Below are positions 36,801 through 51,197 of a stretch of DNA of 64,000 nt, piece by piece. A program made the position numbers and the translations under genes. Position 1 is the stretch's first letter, and each line of letters begins with the position of its first letter. This DNA is from Hoplostethus atlanticus (Eukaryota; Chordata; Actinopteri; Trachichthyiformes; Trachichthyidae), in assembly GCA_034670405.1 (NCBI GenBank), contig JAXDDX010000344.1, forward strand, positions 95,867 through 159,866, given 5' to 3'. The notes under the pieces are model-generated. The model was not told the origin of the DNA. It worked only from the letters and a program-made list of their open reading frames with translations, and did no database searches.

Positions 36801-39800
36801 TATGTGATGTAATTTTAGTAATTGAAGCAACGTTCTCCCTCCTCTTCTTTTTAAAAGCCATAAATGCCTGAGAGCCTCCATAAGTTATCGTCTGTTAAAG
36901 GACGAGGAGGAATGGGATGTCTGAGTTTCGCCATTTACAGTTTCAGAGTGGAGACGCTCTGAATGCCGAGCAACCGTGGACGGTTTCCGCAACTTGTTGC
37001 TTTGTTTCAGTGATCTGAAATGATCGATACACAGAAACTAGAAGGAATGATGAAAGGAGGTCAATAAAAAAATGATCCTTCTAACAGATTTTGTTCTTTA
37101 ATGTTTTGGGATGAAATCTGTTTTTAGTTTGATGTGATTTACCGGTTCACTGGATGTGAATTCAGGAGTTTTCGTCAATTCAGTGGAAGGTAGATGATCA
37201 ATAAGTTCCTACCTCGTCCACCAGCTGTGTGAACAGAAGCACCATCGAACAGAAGAACCGTCGCTGGTTCGAACAGCTCCCACGATGGCGGCCCCCCTAG
37301 GGGTCGCGGGGGCGGGGTTAGGGTCACTTCCTGTGTGTACGAGCCCATCCCCCCCAGCTCCCCGCCGCCCCCCCCCTTTCTGTCACTGTCCACTGTCACT
37401 TCCTGCCTCTCCGCCACCCCCCCCCCCGCTCCCCTCGTCTTCCTCGATCTTCTGGGGGTCAAGGATTTCCCAGCGTCGGGGTCATGGGAGTCAGGAGTCA
37501 CGTGGTCTCGATTGTAAACCAACGCCGCTGAAACGCCACGCCGCTGCTGCTCGTTGGGAAGTCTGGGGAACAAACTGGATCTCTTCCAGGTCTTGAGAAG
37601 TTTGTGAGTTACCAAAAAAAGTCTGGAAAAGCTCGGAAAGATATTGTTGGAGAAACATGTTATGATTTTTGTTGTTGTGAAGAGCAAAATCATTTTGTTT
37701 GTTAAATTCGTCTCAGATTTGTCTTTCTGAAATCTGCAGACCCTGATAGTAAATAGTCGAGGATAAGAGCTTCGGCTGCATGGCGCCCTCTACAGGTCTA
37801 CTGGTTACCTGCACCCCCTGTAGGGTTATTGATTGATATTGGCTAATACTGCCTTTTCTTCAATATCCGATCTCATGCAGTCGGTGTCGTCCACCTCTGA
37901 TATGATGGAGGTTCCTCCCTGAACACAGATCTGACATGAAATTTGATTTTCTTTGCACATTTTATTGATTTGTTGAATTGTTTGATTGATTCATCATTTA
38001 AAGGCAGTGATGTCTCCCAGAGTGGGTTGGGGGGGGTCACTAGTCTGGTTTCAGTGGAGAGTTTTAGTGTCCGTGATGGTCTGAATGCTGTTTCAGAGGC
38101 TTTTCCATGTCATGGTGAAACGCTGAAGATTTGGCACAAAAATGGTGAAATTGAAACAACATCCATCGTCTCTATCGGCAGATTCAAGACAAACATGTTG
38201 ACATCGACCTTCAGAAACCAAGATGGAGTCCGTCGGCCGGTCGCTGCTTTGTCGTTCCGTCCTTCCTCAGCTCAACGAAGTGATGGTGAAGCTCAACGAT
38301 CTGACATGCTTCCTCGTTTTCTTTCTTTGACGTCTTTCTTGGAGTTTGTGTGTCACTTTTACCGGATGAGATTATTTGATACGACAAAACCCAGAGGTCA
38401 AAAAAAAGAGCGATGATGATGATGATGATGATGATGGTGACAATTATATAACGGAGGCAGATTTTGGGAGCAGGATTATGGCTTCGTGCTGAGCAGATCA
38501 AATTCAATGGTATTATTTTAATCCATCGCTTTCTCCCTCTTTTTTTTTTCCACCCATCTCCTCATCTCTCCCCCCCTCCTCCCCCTCCTCCCATGTTTTT
38601 GGCTGCTGTACTCAAAGCCCTCTCCTAGTCGACATCTCTATGAGAACAGAGAAGCCAGACTGCTGCTGCAGCTCAACACTTCCTCTTTGTTTTCCTCTCT
38701 GTCAGTTTAAACCGTTTCATGTTACGACTTTAATACAAAGAGTTTCACTAAATGATTTTAAAGGAAATCAGACCATTGGAGGCTTTTCGTTCTAAATCTG
38801 ATGCTTCCTAAACATTAAAAGCCTCAAGCTTCTGTCTTCCTCCAGGACAGAAATAGACCGAATCAAGAGGAGTGATGAAAGGCGTCGAGGTTTGTGTGCT
38901 CATTAGGTGCGACTTTGTTTCCCCAGGAACTCTTCATCTCCCTCCTGCTCCTCCTCCTCATCGTCTTCTTTCTCTCAGTTTGTGTTCTCCGAGGCCTCCA
39001 GGTTGCTGCACCTCTAGAGACTCTATTTTTGGTTTCTATCCCGTCGGCCCGTCGAGCTCCTCGGTGGTTCGTCAGTTCGGTTTGACCAAACCAGCAGCTG
39101 GAGTGAAAACCTGCCGGCCGCCGTTCAGACCGAAGGTGCTGGAGCTTGTTGGACATTTGATGGCGGTCCTCGGTTGAGGCTCTGAAGCGATTCCTTTCCT
39201 CGATGCCCGTTGTCGTTGAGTGAAAGTGCATTTCAGAGTCACTTGGTTTCAGTTTATTCTTTTGTCCAAGCCTTCAGATCACGCAGAATTCAGTAAACTA
39301 GATGAATTCAACATTTTCGTAACGTTCGATCCCTGCTGATGGTTTAAAACCGACTTAAAGAAACAATATGGCTGCAGCTTGTTTGCATGTGTTGTCCTGG
39401 TAGGGTTATCTGGGTGTTTGGTGTGGTGCATGATGGGATTTATTACAACCTGACTGTATATTGTTCAGTTGAAAATGCCAATAAATACATTGCTCGGGTA
39501 AGGAGAGGATGACATGTTCAAAGTGATGGTGGCGTCACCCGTCGACTTTCTACTAACCCGTTTGCAGAGCAGGAAGTCGGATCTCTGGTTTGTGCCGTAA
39601 AGCAAAAGGGGCGGAGTCCACACCTGCAGGAAAACCACGCCCACATTCCCTTATACGGTCATGCCTGGAAGAGGATTAAGCAGACACGCCCCTTTTCACA
39701 TGCACTGAAACTCAACACCGATACGCTCCTGCTGCTCGTGTTGGTACGGACCCACCCAGTTACGCCAGGTGGGACGCCACTCTCGGCCCGGTTGTACCCG

Positions 39801-41179
39801 TCGGTAACCGCTCGGCGCCGCCCCCCTCCCTCTCTGACTGACTGTTCAGTTTGAAAGACGTTTTGAGGGCACGCTGAGTTGCAGTTTGTCTCTCTCATCT
39901 CCTACCTGAGGTTTTTGTTTTCGGCCTCCCGCTGTGAGTTCACCTCTCCTCCGCCGTCTTTCTTGTTTCTCTCTCTGCCTTTTTGTTGCCAAATTATCCC
40001 CGCGGATTGAAAAGCTTTTCCTCCGTCTTTCTGTTGGATTGGGATGTGAACCACCAGGAGGTCTCGGTATTATAAAACCACACTAAAAACCTCAAACGAA
40101 TCCCCTCCTGAAGTTCCTGTTTGTATCTTATTTCCTCGGCTTCTTCTCTGTTCTCGTTTCTTTACCCGGAAACAGTCAAATGAAATACATTTTTAGAGTG
40201 CTTTTATTTCAACAGGTTTGTCGCAAAGTGCTTTACAGAAAACAAGACACACAACAACATATAAACAAGGATAATAGTGAGGATGGGGGATCACTCAACT
40301 CCTCGTGGTTGGACATTGTTGTTCTGGGTGAAATTCAACAACTGTGATTTGATTTGATTGAAAGGACTGGAGATGAAACGGTTGATAGTCTCTTGATTTA
40401 AACCTTTTAAAATCAAGATTAGGGTCGATATGCACTAAAGTTGAGTTGAGCTTCTGATGTGACGTCTTGTTGTCGGTCAAACTAACTGGACTGACCGACA
40501 TCTGACTGGTTTGGTCAGATGATGTTTTACAGGATAACTGGAGAGTTTTTGTGCTTCTGTTTTGGCTCGTTTCTCTTGGTTACATGGTTATTAAGACTTG
40601 AGATGTGATTCAGAAGAGGTGCATTCTGGGAAACGCAGTACATCTGGCTGTCAGCTACTGCATTAACGTTGCTTAGTTTCATTACAACTCGTTTTTCATC
40701 TCCTTCTCCTGACACACTCTCTTGTTTACGTCCATGGGGGGCTTTTTATTTTGTAGGATGTTATTTCTCCAGTGCATGTAATACACATTTAATTTTTTAC
40801 CACATTTCAAATCTTTGTGTGACAGATGGAAACCTAACGCCTCTCTTCCTCTCTCCTCCCTTCCCCCCATCTGTCATCCTCCCTAGCTTTTTAGCTCTCC
40901 TCCCTCACCTCCTTGCTCTCTTACCTCCTTCCACCATTTCCCCCCCCACACATCTTCCAAAAGTAATGTTTATAGATGCATTTAACACGGCACGGCGCTC
41001 TGCTCGGCGTGCCGCTAAATAATTCAACACATTTAAGATGAATAAGAAATGCTTGTTAAAGGAAAAGGGGCGACCGGCTGCTCGCGAGGCTTCCCGGCGC
41101 CGGGCGAGAAAAGGGTTTTGTGATTCAGGATGTAGTGAATTTATTCTGCATGTGAGTCATGAGGGTGGTGTTTGCATGG

Positions 41180-41180
<1 letters not shown>

Positions 41181-41260
<80 letters not shown>
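41181..41260 (+). repeat. (CA)n microsatellite, about 40 repeats
   Basis: An uninterrupted CA run of about 79 bases ends in (GA)4. It lies 260 bp upstream of the nck2 start-codon exon. Confidence 0.97.
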
Positions 41261-41262
<2 letters not shown>

Positions 41263-41483
41263 AGAGAGATGCAGGCATTATAATGGGGCTGGGACTGGCT
41301 CAGGAGCATGAGGCACGACCAGATGCTTTACAACACCGGTGTAACATGCAATTGCTTGGCACATACACACACACACACACATGCACACACAACCCTACTG
41401 CTAACCCTCAATGTGACATACCTAGCCTTAACCGCTAAACTAACCTTTAACCTTACTCTAACTAGACCTAATCCTACGTGTTG

Positions 41484-41509
41484 TGTGTGTGTGTGTGTGT
41501 GTGTGTGTC
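41484..41509 (+). repeat. nck2: (TG)n run at the nck2 3' splice site
   Basis: About 13 TG repeats end 12 bases before the acceptor AG at 41520-41521, taking the place of much of a normal polypyrimidine tract. Confidence 0.9.
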
Positions 41510-41521
41510 TCTGCTTCCCAG

Positions 41522-41772
41522 GGGTGGCAGGGCGACTCCATGAAAGATGACAGAGGAAGCCATCGTGATCGCCAAGTGGGACTACCAGGCCCAGCAGGAG
41601 CAGGAACTTGACATCCGGAAGAACGAGCGCCTCTGGCTGCTGGACGACTCCAAGACGTGGTGGCACGTCCGCAACGCCGCCAACCAGACGGGCTATGTGC
41701 CGTCCAACTACGTGGAGAGGAAGAACAGCCTGAAGAAAGGCTCGCTGGTGAAGAACCTCAAGGACACCCTGG
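41522..41772 (+). CDS. nck2: nck2 first coding exon (SH3-1)
   Basis: The acceptor cttcccag is preceded directly by a (TG)n run. After 25 nt of 5' UTR the ATG at 41547 opens [13 protein letters not shown]. The exon encodes 75 codons plus one base and ends CTGG|GTAAGG. Confidence 0.95.
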
Positions 41773-44016
41773 GTAAGGTTGCCGTTTCGTTTCAGGCTTT
41801 TAGCTGAGCGCTCCCCTGAGGAGGGTTGAGTTGGGAGGTCGCGGTCAGTGCAGCTGGCGTGATGCACAGAACGCCATCGGGAATAAAAGGCTGGGAATCT
41901 GTTGTTTTATAATACTGTTAACCTCGTAACCTTAAACAGGAATAAGGTGAACATCAGCTGCCTCGTCTTCAAGGTTGTTCTGTCCTAATCTGGCCGGATT
42001 CCTGCAGTTGCTGCACATGTTGAGTTAAGACGAGGCTCGTATCCAGACTTAGTTCAAGGTTGATTCCTGCAGTTTCTGTACACGTTGAGTTAAGACGAGG
42101 CTCGTATCCAGACATAGTGCAGAACAGTGGTACAACAGTAGAAAAAACTCAACTCTCTGGTTTCCTCGGTGGCGTAGGGGGTACGTAGACTGAATACCAG
42201 GGTGTCTGCAGCTCCTGAAGAGTCTTAAATACAATTTTCTAAACTCAACATCTAATATCAAAGGTCTTGAATCCAGTCGAAGCTGCGCTAGGAAACTCGG
42301 TTTGTCGGCGTCCCCAAAACGGCAGCGAGCAGATAATAGTTTGAACTTGAGTGCCCAGAAATCCTGCAAGGCGAGGTCAGTGAACTGCACACGGCACGCT
42401 CACGTTAAACCAAAGAGACGAGAGAGGAAGAGAGTCCAGCTTCCTCCGGACGGTTTGGGTTTCACGCTTCAGTTTTGATTCGTTACTTCCTGTGTGGAGG
42501 AAGACTTCCTGCCGCCAGACGGGAACCATCCTGCCTAGCGCAGCTTTAATACGGCATCTTTAATTTCAGTTGTTTTCAAATTCTAGTTCAGTCCAACTGG
42601 TGTTAAAAGGACTTGTCATGGTAGTTTGCATGACAAGAAACCAATAATAAGGAGTGCAACGATCCTGTAAAGAGGTGGACGTTTGCAAGCTCTATTATAG
42701 GTTGAGCAAAAATAGGAAAATGTCTTCATCCCCTGATTATCACACTCCTCCCTGAACCCCGGAGAGGCTTGCTGGTGAAGGAGTGAGGAGATATTTCAAG
42801 GTGCTGGGGCATGCCGGGTGAGCTCGGCTAAACGGCGGCGCTGCAGTTTGTCCTCTCGTCTTTGTTCACCTCGTCGCTGAACTCATGCGGAAGGAACGCG
42901 TCAGCATTGCTTGACTGCTTCACAATTATACCCTCTGGTTAGCAACGCGGTGTTTGGAGGATGCTCTTCGGTCGGTTTCGTGTGCTTTTTTTTTTGTTTG
43001 TTTCTAAGCAAGACAGACGTGAAGCTAAGGGGGATGCAGAGAAGGGGGAGAGAAAAATGTGCTGACGGGATTCGATGCTTTGTGGAGGCCAGGGGGAAAG
43101 GGCGACTCACTGACGCACAGATAACGCCGGGTGCTTTTATTGTGAAACGGTAAATAAAAGGAAAAGAAAAGCAGGGCCCAAGGGACTGGTGAGGAGGAGT
43201 CCCGGTGGTCACGGCAACAGAGCTCCTCCTCAATCAGACTTCCTGCAGAAATGAGGAAGTAGAATGTGTTGATCCCCCCCCGAGGGAAATTGTGTTTTTG
43301 CTTGCTCAGCTTCCAGAGGTCAGAGGTCAGAGTTGGTCACAGCAGCAGGGGATTCTGTGGACTGCTGTGTGATTTGTTGTTGAACCAGCCGCAGAAAAAG
43401 ACCCCTAAACACAAGGGATTATGGGTATCAGGTATGACCAGCAGAGCGGTCCATCATGCTGAGTGAGAGTTACAGTCTTGGCTAGTGCGTTAATAACAAA
43501 GTTAAAGATGTCCCATTACGCCTCGACTCTCCACAAAGAGCGATTGATTTTTTTGTGCGCCTGCAGCCGGCTGATCGATAGTTGACCTTAAAACGAGGCT
43601 GAGGCGGAGCGCGGCACGCTGAGCTCCCGGGGGCTGTGAAGGTCACACGGGGCTGACGTTGAGTATCTGGCCTCATTCTGTGCATGGAGCAGTGAGAGTC
43701 TGTCGTTGTTTACTGGCGTTATTATGGTGCTCTTAGTTTACAGCACAAATAAACACAACCACTACTACTACTACTAACTGATCTCTACAGGATCCAGGAG
43801 GTGCAGGTTAAGTGGTGGTGATCTTGTTATGGCACAAAAAATATCAAAAATCCAATTATATTTATAAGTTTTGTACTTTTTGATAGTTTGGGTACTTTTT
43901 GATACGTCACAGAAAATTGGAGAAAACAAAGTAAACCACTGATTTTTGACTTTAGGGTCATTTTTTTTTTTTCTTTGGATTTGATACAAAGAGATCTTGT
44001 TATAAATGAGGTCTCT

Positions 44017-44091
<75 letters not shown>

Positions 44092-46050
44092 CAGGGTGGG
44101 GGTATGAGTCCAACCCTTGAGCTCATGATCTCAAAATTAGCCGCGGGCTAGCCGAAGCTCCCTCGGCATTAGGGATGGATTTCCGTCAATAATATTTTGA
44201 ACCAGCCGACCATCACATTCCGACTTCTTTCCCATGATCACCAGTCCCAGTGTTTTCGGCTCCGATAGGATCCCAGGGCTCTGCCGGAGACTCCCAGCCT
44301 GCCGGGACAGGTCTTCAGACGCGAGACGAGCAGCTTGTCATGTCGGACTGTCACCTGAGGAAACACCGACCGGGCTTCCTCATGTCTGTTTCCACGGTGT
44401 TGACCTACTTACAAGAACCTCCGATGGGGAGATGGTCGGTTACCGGTAGAGCTGATTAACCAGTTTGAGCTTTGAAGAATTGGTAATTGGCGGTGTTGAG
44501 GGTAAATAATAGAGTTGAGTGATGCTGTCTGTCAGTAACAGCTCGGAGTACTCTCGCAGCTTCAGCTCTGCATGGGAGTTTGGAGTCGAGGCCTGACGAG
44601 CACTGATTGAAATCCTCACTGTGTGGCTGCGTTCACACTGCAGGAGTCAGGGGGCTTTTATTTTATTTGGATGCCTGTTCATATCTAAAAAGACTAAAAG
44701 ACACACCAAAAATCATAACATCTGTTTGGGTACCGACATTTCTCCCCGGGTTCTCCCCAAATACCAGTCAAGTCAACTATTTCACTTTCTTTCCATCAAT
44801 ACTCGCCAAAATTTATGACATTTTCTCTCAAGTGAATGATAGGAGTCCCATGCAGGTGTCACGCCCTCAGGATCAGGTTTTTGTACCGCATGTCCACGTG
44901 ATCCAGATCGGAATCGGATAAAATGCAACTCCATGCAGCTTTTTACTGTTTTCACACCGACTAGAAAACATCAGGTCTGGTGCATGAGAGGAAAAACGTC
45001 TCACTTTGGCCTCGTTGAGCTGCAGGGGTGTTCATTTTTGTGATCCATTAGTTGCTCTATCATGATGATGCTCAGTCCATAAGTGTTTCTATCCACTCTG
45101 TCATTTCAAGCGTATTCCTGCCTTCAGTTTGTGCAGCATCCCTATCACCTGTGGTAGTGCTCGGTGTATTTCTGACTCTTAGTTTGAAGCCGGTAGATGC
45201 TCCCCGTTGCTCTTTTGTTCTTGGAGCTCAGAACAGCCAGATCATGTTGTCGGAGCGGCGGTGAGACAAAGTGGTTTATGGCAGACGGTGCAGCCCACCG
45301 CAGCCCGGCTGAACCGGTGACGAGTGACAGTGAGGAAGAGGGGGAGGAAGAGGGGGAGGAAGAGAGGGAGGAAGAGCTCTTGAGCCCCGGTGCCTGAACG
45401 CCGTTGCTCTTGTCTGGTGTTTTTTGGAGAGTGTGTGTGTGTGTGTGTGTGTGTTTGTGACTTTCTGATGACACTTAATTTCAAAATAAGAGCATCCATT
45501 ACTTGCTGCATCATTCCTTTTTGGATTTGCGATGAAGGTGTTGCATGCGCTCGTCTTACCTTGGTGTTTATAACACACGTGTAAACCCAAAACGAATGCT
45601 TTACCTGTTGTTGTTTTTTTGCTAGCTCTCTGAGACGTTTTCACGGTGAAAATATTTGCCGGTGAATCAGAGATGCAGGAAAAAACCCAAAGAACCAATC
45701 GAGAACCAGCTCATCAGTTTCATCTCGGTACGTCTGAGCCACGAGGTTCTTGTGTAGAACAGTTAGCAGCAACGCAAATGGATCAGAGGTGAAGTTTGAT
45801 CCCGTTTTTAGGGGCTAGTGAAGCTGAACTGAAGTGATATTCTTCCCTCCCTTAATGGCTACCGTTGAGGTGCCCTTGAGCAAGGCACTCAACCCCCTGC
45901 TGGTCCAGTGGAGCTGCTCTTTGACCCGTGGTAGACTGCGGTTATCCCGAGCGGCTCTCAGGTATGAAGGCGTTTAACTGCGTGAATGTAAAGCCGAGCG
46001 GTGCACACACACACTACAACGTCTCTAGATAAATAAAGTGTAGTTCACGT

Positions 46051-46103
<53 letters not shown>

Positions 46104-49100
46104 ACGACTTGTCTCGGCGAGATGATAATTGCTGCCTTTCAACGAGCTCCCCCCCCCCCCCCCCGAGCCGACGAGGGAAAAGTCACCAGGCAAAATAAAG
46201 GCTCGTCGGTTAATTGAAAAGCGTTTGAACTTTGCCCCGCGGCGGCGGCGGCGGTTCCACTTGAGTGATTGCTCCCTAATTAACCCTGAAGTGAAACCCG
46301 GAGTTGACGGCGGAAGTTATTTCCCCATTCCCATTTTCCCTTTTATCGCTCGCTCTGCAAATAGGGTTGAGGACGGCGGCTTTTCCCCTCCGCTGAGCAG
46401 CTTCATTATGTCGCGTTTCCTGCCTTAATTCTGTCGTGGCGTAATGAACTCTGGTTTCTATCGGCTCCGGAGGATCGGCGTGTTTTGCCTCTTTGTGCCT
46501 GGCATGCAGAGTTTGGGTGTCCTCTCCTTTCCTTGAGGACAATCTGAAGTAGATTCCTCTGAACCTCCTGGATGTTTGGCCTCCATCACGGCTTCGATGC
46601 AACTTGTTGTTCATTGTCAGGGTTCAGAAAAGGGCTCTGGTGGTACTTGTGATCAATCGGCCCTCTCTTCCATGAACATGCACCCTTGATATTTGACTTG
46701 ATCATATTTAGGCAATTATCGGAAAATATTTAACTATTTTATTTTTTATAAAGTTCAATTAAAGGCATACAACAGTGTTTATTTTGTTCAACAATATGAT
46801 TATGCTATCAAATACATTTTAAGTGGCTTTACTTGACTTCTTCTGCATCGCGATGGTGTACAACAGCGCCCTGCTGGCCAGAGCACCGTATTGCAACCAA
46901 ATCTCATTGTTAACCTTGGCGGTGTTGGTGTGTTGCTCAACCCATTGAACTCGAACGTGTCTTACCTCTCTTGACGAGGCTGCACTCTCCTTTACGGTTG
47001 AAGAAACTTTCTGACTCTGATGCCTCGGAGACAACGGACGGGGATGATTTCCGTCCTGTTTTGACAGGCGACAGGGGGAGGGAGATGGATGCCGGTGGAG
47101 ATGGTCTGGATAAGAGAGATAACCAATCTCCTCATCTGATTTCCCCCCAGAGTCGATCTCTCCATCCTCTCCATCTGCATCGCTTTCCGTCAGAGTGCTC
47201 CTTCCCTCCTCTTCTCCCCATTACCCGGCTCAAATGTCCATCCATCTTTTTGTCCGAATGCCTTGTTTTCTATCTCCATCTCTTCCCTCCATCCCTGTCA
47301 CCCCGTTGTCTCCATGTCTATCATCCTCCCTCGCTCCCATCCCTCCCTCAGCCTTCCTCCATCTTCTATCTCTGACCTGGGTCGACTGGTGTTTGTATTT
47401 ATCTACCCAGGGAGGGTTTAATCTAGTTGGAGGACCAGTGAGCTGCTGCACACAGGACAATACAACAAGCACCAGGAAGTTCAGATCTGAAAGTCAAGTT
47501 TCTGTGGTTGACGTCGACCTTCTGCTCCAACGAGGTTCAAACAGACACCATGTCCAATGTGTCCTCTGTCCCGGTCCACCAACTTGATTTGTGGCAATTT
47601 GGTGGCAACACCTTTTTAATGGATTGGAGATAAATGTGACATTGGCAACATGAAGTAGCTGCCTGCTAGCGTTAGCTGACGTTATGGATCAACCTCGTGG
47701 ATGCTCCCTTCAGCCCAGGTGCTGCAGCTTTTCATTTGGAGCTTCTTTGGTGATTTGGCCTCCAGCTCCGTTCGATATCGAAGGATCATTTTGGTGTGTA
47801 TTCATTTGTTTTGTCCAAAGACCGGTTGAGTTTGCCTCTGACACTGAAGGTTACCCAAAAATGTTGACTATAGTTGCACAGGTAGGAAAAGACAGGTTCA
47901 TCAATAGTCCTGCTGAGCATCGCTGCAGCAGTGGAGAGCAGCGTTACCAATCATTGGTATCAGCTTGAGACTCATCAGCGGCTCGGCTGGTGTTGCTTAC
48001 TGTCCGTGCAGCGCTCTACTGGAGTTCGATTGTTTTGATCAAGGTGATTAAACCGATCGATCGTCCTGTGAAGATGAGATGCTGTGGAACGTGACGGCTG
48101 GTGATTAATTCCTCTCTCATCCAACCGTGGTGTGTATGTGTTCGTAGAGAGGAATGTCAACAATTCGTCGGGACGATTTCCATTTCAAACGAGTGTAAAA
48201 ACTACTGAGGTATTTTAACAAATTTGCTGATTGCTTTGATATTTGATATAATTAACACTTTTGATTGGAACCCAGCCAGACATAGTGAGTCTGTTTATCA
48301 AACCTTTCTGAGCAGGAGTGCTGATCTAGAATTGTGGATCTACGTCATCAAGGAGCAGAACTGAACCTACATTGACATTTAACATTTTTTTTAACTGAAA
48401 TATTCCCTTTTTTAGCCGAAAATTCAACAAAGACGTTTTAGAGCTTCAGTGAAACGTTGAGTGAAACTTTGATACCCTAACTTGACTTAACCATCCAGCT
48501 GCTGGTCCTCCTCATGCATTAGCACCTCCGCGGCCAAAGTCCACCGCCTCCCCCGCGACGCCGAAGTAAAAGCCATCCAGTTGCCGTCTCTTAGCAACCG
48601 TGGATTCGATCTTCTTTCTGAAAGTCTGAATGGAGAGCCGGGTCTCCTCTTTAGCTCCATTAGCACCCGCTGCTGTTTGGCCGTGAAGCAATTAGCGCCT
48701 TTTCACGGCCTCACCTAACGGGAGAGCCTGGGCTTTCTGGCGGAGGCTGTGAGGGCTTCGCTTCCCTCCAGCTGAATTAGCTTCCACGTCAAGGATCTGC
48801 TGTCAGGGCACTCTGGGAAAGGTGTGTGTGTGTGTGTGGTTGAGTGTGTGGTTGAGTGTGTGTTGTCCTTGTGCATTTTGTGTGTGTGGGCGGGGGGTGT
48901 CAACTGTGTGTGTGTGTGTGTGTGTACCTGTCACTCATCCTGCAGGTCTGGAAAAGCCTCCCTCCATTAAAGTTTCCCCCCAGTTCGTCGACTGCCAGGC
49001 TCGCCTCTTGCCTCCTTTCCTGCGCAGGCTAAATATAACCGCCTCGATGCAGCAGACAGACAGCAACCTGGGAGGACGGCGGCAGAGACGTTTTAATCTC

Positions 49101-49906
49101 ACATCCCGCCTCCGTTTTGGCTGCTGAATTCAACCAATCAGAAGTGGGGGAAAGCGCCACATGGAAACAGAAACCTGCTGTAGGAAAGTTGATGTTGAAC
49201 TTGGAGTGAGAGTGGAGGATTGTGGGGAAAATAAAAAGAGGACGAAGGTTTCAGTAGCAAACGAGAAGCAGAAATTGACATTTGTCGACTAACGCCACAT
49301 TAAAACCGTTTTATACCACTACGTTGAGGTAGTGGGACCTTCCACACCGAGGATCCACTCGACGCCACTCATATTGACCGTCTGACTGGTCCAATAAATG
49401 TCGCCAAGCACCGTCGCTGAAGTGGTTTGAGGTTTTTCTATCTTGTGCACCGATGAAACCTGAGCCAATTGTCTTGTTGAGATGTCTGGCATGTGACTGG
49501 AAAGTCGACGGTTCGAATCCCTGAGGAAATCTGGGCGGTGAGAGTGAACGAGTGAAGGCTACTGAGGCTGTACTGGTACAAACCAAGAACAACAAGCTGC
49601 AGGCGGGTGAAAAAGCAGGACAAAGGTCATCGCCCGTTAGAAACAAATAGGAAAAGTTGAAAAATCAGATCGACTGATGAGAGAATAAAGTCATGTGACT
49701 GGAGGGCCAACGGTTCGGAGAAAGAGAATCGAGGCACTCAACCTCCAACTGCTACATAAAGCAGTTATTTCCATCCCTCTTTCTCGGCTCTTTCCATCCC
49801 TGCAGGTCGCTGGTTTCATCATCGAACTCTCGCTGCCTTTTCCACTCGGTTCCAATGACACCGCCGTTGGCTCGTCTTGGCCACGAACCCATGTAGACGC
49901 CAATAG

Positions 49907-49938
<32 letters not shown>

Positions 49939-51128
49939 AATGTCTCTGAATTAGAAGCTGATTCCCTGAGACGTGGCTTCGCTCCACTCGTCCTTCTGCT
50001 CGGGGACACCGATGTGCTTTTGGTTTAATTGTATTTGACTTCTGATCCGCTCGAAGCCCCCGAAGACACGAAGCCGGCGCTTTGAACCAGATGCCTGGTT
50101 AATGTCACCGTGCAGGAAACCAACCGCACCGCAAGCATCCGTCTCAATGCGCCGTTTGAGTGTCGAGTCGTAAAAAAATCTTATTTTCATTGAAGGCAGT
50201 GAGAAACCTGCTCGTGGGTTTAGATCACTTCCAGGCTCTTCTTGAATCAAGGTGTCATTTTCTTGGTACCAGCTGAGCGAAGCGCCTTATTCTGCCTTGT
50301 TTCCTGAAGCAGCATCGGAAACAAGTGGACTTATCTCCCCCCCTGACGGCAGGCTTTTTAATTTGCGTTGAGAAAAATAAGACTGACTGACTGGAATGGA
50401 TGGGCTTGCTTTGTTTGGGAAGGTAGAGCATCACTACTGCAGGAACAGTATCTGTATGGGTCAGCCTCCAGTCGGTTTCAAATGCCAAAAAAAAAGCTGA
50501 AACATAGTTGAATCATTTCACCTTCTCATTGGATTGTGATCAGTTGAGGAGAAACGATCATCCCATATAAGCTTTTTTCCACCTTTTATTCCCAGCTGGT
50601 TTCTGCAAAACCTGCACAGCGCTGAACAGGCAGGGAGATGAGATGTTGCCAAGTGTAAATCGAACCTTTATTCATCCGGTGACAGTCGACAGACCAGTCC
50701 TGCTGTCAGAGAGAGATCGATGCGTAAACCAGCAAACCTGAAGTGATGGAAAGTGGGGATGGGTTGATGGATGCAGGGGCTCCAGATGAAAGCATCCTCA
50801 ATTCCATCACATGTGACACAGATCTGATGTTTTCTAATGGAGATCTTTTTCAATTCTGATCTGGATCAGGTGGAGATGATCCTACATGTGACTTTCAATC
50901 ACTTTCCCCACCCAGATGTTCCCAGCCTGTCCTCTTACATTCATTTTTTTCAGCTTTTTAAGTTATTTGGTACATTTTCCTGTTTTTTCCCCTCCCTGCA
51001 GCTTGTTTCCACCAGTTTGTACCCGACATGTTTTCCTGAATGCGTTGCAGGTCAGCCAGGTCCATGCATGATTCTCTTAGCAACTGGCGTGCTTCTCTTC
51101 ATCTCCCATCATCCCTGGAGTTACATTT

Positions 51129-51197
<69 letters not shown>

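Larger units (their letters stand above)
18221..41521 (+). other. nck2 first intron (23.3 kb)
   Basis: It is bounded by GTAAGG and cttcccag. No nested gene is supported on either strand. It holds most of the window's tandem arrays and transposon copies, listed separately, and several less repetitive CpG-bearing islands (around 20815-20950, 28680-28800 and 32580-33060). Confidence 0.6.

Noticed and set aside
38894-39085. Leu-rich frame (LFISLLLLLLIVFFLSVCVL) resembling a signal anchor
   Set aside because: It rests on a CTCCTC repeat. No splice partners or downstream coding were found.
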